From positions 186,001-250,000 of the forward strand of contig NZ_JACHEH010000003.1 of assembly GCF_014201415.1 (NCBI RefSeq): DNA of 64,000 nt. Direction: 5' to 3'. Under the pieces are notes generated by a model, which was not told where the DNA came from, searched no databases, and was given only the letters and a program-made list of their open reading frames with translations. Origin of the DNA: Chelatococcus composti (GTDB lineage: Bacteria; Pseudomonadota; Alphaproteobacteria; Rhizobiales; Beijerinckiaceae). Of the stretch, positions 57,423 to 64,000 are shown piece by piece. The number at the start of each line of letters is the position of its first letter. Position 1 is the first letter of the stretch. The position numbers and the translations under genes are program-made.

Positions 57423-59138
57423 TCAGGGCGCGGGCGTGTCCGCCTCACCCGGCAGCGGCAGCGCGAGGGCAAGGGGCGCCAGCTCGCCTGCCGGCATGGC
57501 CGGCGAAGCCGTGGCGGCGACGGAGTGGGCCATCGCGATGCGGGCGGCGGGGTTCGGCGGCTCGACGGGATCGCCACCGAAGAGGGGGCGCAGGACGCGC
57601 GGCACGGCCGCGGCGGCGACGGGGCGCTGCCGCTGCGGCACGGGGGCGGGCTTTGCTTCCGCCGCGACGGTGGGGGAGGAGTCGAACGGGCGAGCGGGCG
57701 GGATCGGAACCTCGGCTGCCGCATAGGCCATCGGCACAAGGCCGGCGACGCGCGTCGGGGCTGCCCGGCCGGTGGCGGCCGCGGCGAGGGCCGCGAGGGC
57801 ATCGCTTTCGTCGGCCGAGGCGCGCGTGCCGATCTCCCCCGCGCCGAGGCCCGCGGCAGCAAAGCTGACCGGACGGCTGGGCGGCATGGGGACATTGGCG
57901 ACGGCAGCGGTCGCGGCGATGGCGCTGACCGAGGCGATGGCATCCTCCGGCCGCCGTGGCGGCACGGGGGCGAGGGCAAGCGCGACGGGAGCCTCCGCGG
58001 TCGCTGGCGCCGTGGCGGGGCCGACGTCGTCCGGCCGCGCCTGGGGCAACGGCGCCGTCGAGGGCACCGGAACGGGAGCGGTCGTCTCGCCAGCCTGCGG
58101 CTTCGCCGGGGCAACCGCCGCCACGGCGGTGGGACGGGACGCCTGTGGCTCGGCCGGCGCGCCGCCGCGCCGTTCACGCAGGAAGAAGGATACGTTGCTG
58201 TTGTCGGCGTCGGCCGTGGGTGCTGCCGCGGAGGCAACGCGCGTGCGGCCACCGCTCGGCCTGGCGAAATCCTCCTCCTCCTCTTCGTCGAGACCGAAGA
58301 GGGAGGCCCAGAAGCTCTTGCGGGACCCGCTTGGCCGGGTGCTCTTCTCGGCTTCGGCATAGGCCGAAGACGAGCCGGCGACCGAATCGCCGCGCGCTAG
58401 GATCTCGGCGCGGGCGAGCTCGTAGCCCGGCATCGGTTTGCCGTCGGCGGGGATGTGGACGGTCTTGCCGTCGGGGAACAGGCGCGAGAGCTGGTCACGC
58501 GTCATGCGCGGCCAAGAGCGCACGCTGCCGACGTCGAGATGGACGAAGGGGTTGAAGGCCGTGGGATAATAGCCGACGCCGCCGCGCTGCAGGCGCATGG
58601 CCACGGCGCGCACCTGGGCCATGTTCACGTCCGGCAGGTAAAAGTCCATCGCCTTGCCGCGCATGTGCTGGCTCTGCTTGGCAACAGCGCTCGAGCGGCG
58701 TCGCAGCATGGCGTTGGTTTCTGGCGAGCGGTAGCCCGAGACGACGTGGAGCGGCTGTCGCGAGCCGACCTCGCGATGCACGGCCCAGGCCACGTCGAAC
58801 AGTTTCGGGTCCATGGCGATGGGCTCGTTCCGCCGCCAGTCGCGCAGGATCCAGTTGAGCTTCTCCAGCGCCTCGCGGTCGTACACCCCGTTGCGCTTGA
58901 AGGTAACCGTCACGCTTTCCTTGGTGTGTGTCTGGTACAGGCTCAGGGTCCGCGTGTCGCCGTTGGCAACCGCATCCTGGAGACTGCGGGTCCCGGCGAC
59001 GACCGCGGCGCACGCGATCAGGATCTTGCACGCGATGCGCGAACAAGGCCCCACCCGGGACAACGCTTGCCTGAAGCGTGTCGAATACAAAGCCAACTCA
59101 TCCGTTGCTGAGACGACCAGGGCCTGGCCGTCAGTCAA
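57423..59138 (-). CDS. DUF882/YcbK-like M15 peptidoglycan peptidase with long Pro-rich tail
   Basis: Up to 571 residues. After a hydrophobic segment (IACKILIACAAVVAG) comes the M15 domain (about 65-210): RTLSLYQTHTKESVTVTF, VVSGYRSPETNAML, the zinc motif SQHMRGKAMDFYLPD and FVHLDVGSVRSWPRM (last His). About 300 residues of low-complexity Ala/Pro sequence follow, with four copies of a PPxRP-like motif (VPPRRPEDA, MPPSRPVSF, IPPARPFDS, PLPQARPDD). The family trims peptidoglycan stem peptides. The start is unclear: only TTG codons (59138, 59099) fit. Confidence 0.85.
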   Translation of the reverse strand: MTDGQALVVSATDELALYSTRFRQALSRVGPCSRIACKILIACAAVVAGTRSLQDAVANGDTRTLSLYQTHTKESVTVTFKRNGVYDREALEKLNWILRDWRRNEPIAMDPKLFDVAWAVHREVGSRQPLHVVSGYRSPETNAMLRRRSSAVAKQSQHMRGKAMDFYLPDVNMAQVRAVAMRLQRGGVGYYPTAFNPFVHLDVGSVRSWPRMTRDQLSRLFPDGKTVHIPADGKPMPGYELARAEILARGDSVAGSSSAYAEAEKSTRPSGSRKSFWASLFGLDEEEEEDFARPSGGRTRVASAAAPTADADNSNVSFFLRERRGGAPAEPQASRPTAVAAVAPAKPQAGETTAPVPVPSTAPLPQARPDDVGPATAPATAEAPVALALAPVPPRRPEDAIASVSAIAATAAVANVPMPPSRPVSFAAAGLGAGEIGTRASADESDALAALAAAATGRAAPTRVAGLVPMAYAAAEVPIPPARPFDSSPTVAAEAKPAPVPQRQRPVAAAAVPRVLRPLFGGDPVEPPNPAARIAMAHSVAATASPAMPAGELAPLALALPLPGEADTPAP

Positions 59139-59264
59139 ACGATGAACGAACTCTTACCGCAAAGCCTTAACGCAAGGTTAGCGCCGGGGCGGGCTGCGGA
59201 CAAGAACCGGTTAAGGCGAGACGATGGCAAAATAATGCCGCTCGACCGGCATATGCAGCCAGAT

Positions 59265-60989
59265 TCAGTGTAGATTGCGGAGCGCAGCCGTTACGCGCTG
59301 GTCGTGTTTATAGATGTCCGGGTAGCGGACGAGCTTGCCATTGTCGGAGACGACGAGCGTGAAATAGGTCAGATGGATGGGGATAAGTTCGGGCAGGCGC
59401 ACGAGGCGCTCGCCCTTTCCGATGAGCTTCTTCACCCGTGACTGCGGCCATTCCTTGCCAAGGACGATCTCGGCGAAGGTGAAGGGATCGTCCACCCGCA
59501 CGCAGCCGTGGCTGAAGGCGCGCTCGGCACGCTGGAACAGGGAGCGGTTCGGCGTGTCGTGCAGGTAGACGGCATGCTGGTTGGGGAACATGAACTTGAT
59601 GTGGCCGAGCGCGTTGCGCTCGCCCGGCGGCTGGCGGATGGAGATGCTGTTGCCCCGCCGAATCACCTCATAGCCGCGACGCGCGGCATAGTCCGGATCC
59701 TCCGCCATGCGCGGCAGGAACTCCTTGCGCAGGATCGAGGGCGGCACATGCCAGTAGGGATTGACGACGACGTGGCGCATTACGTCCGAGAAGACGGGCG
59801 TGGGTGATTCCGGCTTGCCCACGATGGCACGCGCCTCGTGGATCACCTTGCCCTTCTCGAACACCCGGACGGTGTAGGCAGGGATGTTGACAGCAATGTG
59901 CTTGTCACCGAGGTCGGCCGGCAGCCAGCGCCAGCGCTCCATGTTGGCGATGATGTCGGCCTCGAGCTGTCCGCTCGTCGTCGTGCTGCCGAGCGCGGCG
60001 AGGGTCTGCGCGCCCAGGATGCCGTCTGCCGCCAGCCCGTGCTGACGCTGGAAATCGGCAACCGCTGCGGCCACCTTCTCGTCGTAGGTGTGGTCGTCGT
60101 CCGGCGTCACGTCGAGGCCGAAGCGGGCGCGGATGAGCGGCACGCGCTCGTCCTGCATGCCCACCCGCAGCGGCGGCCCCTTCGGCACGCGCACCATGGG
60201 CGGCTGGGCCGGCCGCTCGGCGCGGATCTCCGCCAGCTTGCGCTTCAGGGCGGCATACTGCGGATGCGGCGGATTGTAGGAGGCAAGTGCGGCGCCGGGG
60301 TCGGCCGCATCGCGCAGGCGGGCCAGCACTTCGCCTGCCTCGGGCAGCTCGCGGGTCGGCGTCAGCAGCTTCGAGAGCTTCGTCGGATTGATGCGCCCGC
60401 CGCGTGCGTCGCGCGCATAGAGCACCACGGCAGCGGTGAGCTTAAGGTCGGCGTCGGCGATGGCCCTGACGCGGCCGTCGCCGTCGAGGTCGTCGATCGC
60501 AGGCAGCGGATAGTCGGCCGGGTCGAGCCCCTCGGCGGCAGCGTCCTGCAGCGTCGCCATGACCTTGCGCGCCGCCGGCGTGAAGTCGCCATCGGCGATC
60601 CAGAGGGGATGGAAGCCGTGCTCGCGGTAGAAGGTGCGGATCGCTTCGCGCTGTCCCTCGTCGAGACGCGGCAGCGCCCAGTTGCGCGCATCGGCAATGC
60701 GGCCGGCGAGGGCGACCGACGGCTCGTCCAGCGAGATCGACACCTGGGCGTCGGGAAGATCGGGCGGGGCGAGTGCCTCGGGCGCCGGCGGCGTGGCGGC
60801 AGCGTGGGGAGCCTCGGGCTTTTTCGGCAGGATGTCCGTCACGTCGACGCTTGCCGCGGGCGGAGCGGGGAGGACGAAGTCGCCGGGCTGCACCTGTGAA
60901 GCAGGCTCGGCCGCGGCATGCTGCACCGCCGCTGCAGTGAGAAGCCCGGTGCCGACGGCCAGGATGCAAGCCGCTGCGCTCGCCCGCAT
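59265..60989 (-). CDS. L,D-transpeptidase (YcbB/LdtD type)
   Basis: Forms 3-3 cross-links in peptidoglycan. 574 residues. Signal peptide MRASAAACILAVGTGLLTAAAVQHAAA. The scaffold domain includes REAIRTFYREHGFHPLW and GLDPADYPLPAI, then a PG-binding unit (MQDERVPLIRARFGLD...AVADFQRQHGLAADGILGAQT) and the YkuD domain: NMERWRWLPADLGDKHIAVNIPAYTVRVFEKG, HVVVNPYWHVP, and the active site HGCVRVDDP with catalytic Cys. Start 60989 follows AAGGGGG. In-frame ATGs at 61040, 61088 and 61103 are less likely. Acts with the DUF882 peptidase downstream. Confidence 0.93.
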   Translation of the reverse strand: MRASAAACILAVGTGLLTAAAVQHAAAEPASQVQPGDFVLPAPPAASVDVTDILPKKPEAPHAAATPPAPEALAPPDLPDAQVSISLDEPSVALAGRIADARNWALPRLDEGQREAIRTFYREHGFHPLWIADGDFTPAARKVMATLQDAAAEGLDPADYPLPAIDDLDGDGRVRAIADADLKLTAAVVLYARDARGGRINPTKLSKLLTPTRELPEAGEVLARLRDAADPGAALASYNPPHPQYAALKRKLAEIRAERPAQPPMVRVPKGPPLRVGMQDERVPLIRARFGLDVTPDDDHTYDEKVAAAVADFQRQHGLAADGILGAQTLAALGSTTTSGQLEADIIANMERWRWLPADLGDKHIAVNIPAYTVRVFEKGKVIHEARAIVGKPESPTPVFSDVMRHVVVNPYWHVPPSILRKEFLPRMAEDPDYAARRGYEVIRRGNSISIRQPPGERNALGHIKFMFPNQHAVYLHDTPNRSLFQRAERAFSHGCVRVDDPFTFAEIVLGKEWPQSRVKKLIGKGERLVRLPELIPIHLTYFTLVVSDNGKLVRYPDIYKHDQRVTAALRNLH

Positions 60990-61099
60990 GAGTGCCCCCT
61001 TTCCCGCCAGTCCGCTCGTTCCGCCAGCTGGACCGGCCATCTTATAAACGATTCGCCCGAAAAGCGGGGTTACGCCGTGCGCTGTCATACGTTCAGTTT

Positions 61100-62584
<1,485 letters not shown>

Positions 62585-62789
62585 TTCGCTCAACCGCCCG
62601 GCTGTGTTCCGTTTCGGGGCGATGCTGGGCGAGAACGGTAAAGCCCTTGTTAACGCAGCGGGCGCAGGCGGCGATGGCTTATGGGGGCCCGCGCCGTTGA
62701 TCATCTCTGTTTGAAGCCCGATGATCGGCCCGAGACGGAATCGTCCCGCCGCCGGCGGCAAGGGCGGGGCAGGAAAAGACGGGAACACG

Positions 62790-64000
62790 ATGACAACCAG
62801 CAGCACGGGCGCGCAGGCGCAGGACGGCAACATGCTCGGCAGCCTGCCGGAATGGGACCTGTCGCATCTCTATCCGGGCATGGAGTCGCAGGCCTTTGCT
62901 GATGACCTCGCGCGGGCGGAGGAGGAGTGCAAGGCCTTCGCCGCCGCCTACCGGGGCAAGCTCGCGGCGATGGCGGCAGCGCCAGACGCGAGCGAGCAGC
63001 TGGCGGCGGTCGTCGCCCGCTACGAGGCGCTGGAGGACCTTCTCGGCCGGCTCATGTCCTACGCCGGGCTCGTCTATTCGGGCGACACGACGGACCCGAA
63101 GCGCGGCAAGTTCTATGGCGACACGCAGGAGCGCCTGACCGCGGCGAGTTCGGATCTCCTGTTCTTCACGCTCGAGCTCAACCGCATCGACGACGCGCTG
63201 CTGGCCGCGGCCGCGGCGAAGCCGCCGCTCGCCCGCTGGCGCCCGTGGCTGGAGGATATCGCCAAGGACAAGCCCTTCCAGCTCGACGACCGGATCGAGC
63301 AGCTCTTTCACGAGAAGTCGGTGACCGGCCGGGCGGCGTGGAACCGCCTGTTCGATGAGACCATCGCCTCGCTGCGCTTCAACGTCGACGGCGAGGAGCT
63401 GACGCTGGAGCCGACCCTCAACAAACTGCAGGAGCCGCAGGAGGAGGTCCGGCGGGCCGCCGCCGAGGCGCTGGCGCAGGTCTTCCGCGCCAATCTGCGC
63501 ACCTTCACGCTCATCACCAACACGCTCGCCAAGGACAAGGAGATCTCGGATCGCTGGCGTGGCTTCGAGGACGTGGCCGACTCCCGCCACCTTGCCAACC
63601 GTGTCGAGCGCGAGGTGGTGGAGGCGCTGGTCAAGGCCGTGCATGAGGCCTATCCGCGGCTGTCGCACCGCTATTACGCGCTCAAGGCGCGCTGGTTCGG
63701 CAAGGACAAGCTGGCGCACTGGGACCGCAACGCGCCGTTGCCCGAGGTCGAGATGCGCACCATCGCCTGGGAGGAGGCGCGTGACACTGTGCTCGGCGCC
63801 TATGGCGAATTCTCGCCGCAGATGGCCGATATCGCCCGGCGCTTCTTTGACGAACGCTGGATCGATGCGCCGGTGCGGCCGGGCAAGGCACCGGGGGCCT
63901 TTGCGCATCCCACCGTGCCGTCCGCGCATCCCTATGTGCTGCTCAACTACCTCGGCAAGCCGCGCGACGTGATGACGCTCGCCCACGAGCTGGGCCACGG
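62790..64000 (+). CDS. M3-family oligoendopeptidase (PepF-type), truncated by window end
   Basis: 403 codons are visible; the window ends inside the zinc site (DVMTLAHELGHG, i.e. HExxH present). The N-terminal helical part begins MTTSSTGAQAQDGNMLGSLPEWDLSHLYPGM and continues SYAGLVYSGDTTDPKRGKFYGD, AWNRLFDETIASLRF and SHRYYALKARWFGKDKLAHWDRNAPLP, matching the M3B oligoendopeptidase F family. It cleaves cytoplasmic oligopeptides. Divergent from the sigma-54 regulator across 205 bases. Confidence 0.93.
   Translation, partial: MTTSSTGAQAQDGNMLGSLPEWDLSHLYPGMESQAFADDLARAEEECKAFAAAYRGKLAAMAAAPDASEQLAAVVARYEALEDLLGRLMSYAGLVYSGDTTDPKRGKFYGDTQERLTAASSDLLFFTLELNRIDDALLAAAAAKPPLARWRPWLEDIAKDKPFQLDDRIEQLFHEKSVTGRAAWNRLFDETIASLRFNVDGEELTLEPTLNKLQEPQEEVRRAAAEALAQVFRANLRTFTLITNTLAKDKEISDRWRGFEDVADSRHLANRVEREVVEALVKAVHEAYPRLSHRYYALKARWFGKDKLAHWDRNAPLPEVEMRTIAWEEARDTVLGAYGEFSPQMADIARRFFDERWIDAPVRPGKAPGAFAHPTVPSAHPYVLLNYLGKPRDVMTLAHELGH

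Overview
This window is chromosomal DNA from an alphaproteobacterium, most likely of the order Hyphomicrobiales (Rhizobiales). It is very GC-rich. It carries CpdR, GapR (DUF2312), DUF1036, DUF1244, a Cys-less bL36, a perfect CtrA-type box and a ROSE-like leader on a small heat-shock gene. The run N-formylglutamate amidohydrolase - cpdR - tRNA-Val - rpmJ - TPR - pyk - DUF1036 - DUF1244 - gapR looks like conserved Rhizobiales backbone. I see no insertion sequences, prophage, integrase or CRISPR array. The genus cannot be fixed by eye.

Layout. 1-5.4 kb: truncated opgD (osmoregulated glucans), divergent from a TAXI-type TRAP operon (binding protein, fused permease, DUF1850). 5.4-10.5 kb: a two-TM protein, a 2H phosphoesterase-like DUF1045 protein, a DctQM TRAP permease without a binding protein, and a NicO nickel/cobalt permease with its DUF1007 partner behind a CtrA-type box. 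10.7-24.5 kb: a probable arylacetate/acyl-CoA catabolic and uptake region: fused indolepyruvate ferredoxin oxidoreductase, isochorismatase-like hydrolase, Crp/Fnr regulator, long-chain-type acyl-CoA ligase, a complete Liv-type ABC importer and a PaaK-like protein. 24.5-30.8 kb: 5'-nucleotidase, ferrochelatase, SPFH/NfeD pair, YbaK, KdsD. 30.9-36.5 kb: envelope genes (beta-barrel protein, GalU, a wrecked galE, MltB lipoprotein, DUF459 esterase). 36.5-45.3 kb: gltBD, threonine aldolase and a secreted PepSY-like protein. 45.3-50.3 kb: Hsp20, lysophospholipase-like hydrolase, HisN, MFS transporter, a candidate anti-Shine-Dalgarno sRNA, N-formylglutamate amidohydrolase. 50.6-57.4 kb: cpdR to gapR backbone. 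57.4-64 kb: cell-wall genes (DUF882 peptidase, L,D-transpeptidase), a sigma-54 response regulator and a truncated M3 oligopeptidase.

I did not find an entirely new multi-gene system. The most unusual items are non-coding or broken: a galE reduced to its two ends by an internal deletion, a perfect 23-bp palindrome beside it, a small RNA candidate with two exposed anti-SD motifs, a ROSE-like thermometer, a symmetric CtrA box before a metal-transport pair, and a separate dyad before the indolepyruvate oxidoreductase gene. Functions come from motif recognition by eye; no database search was run.
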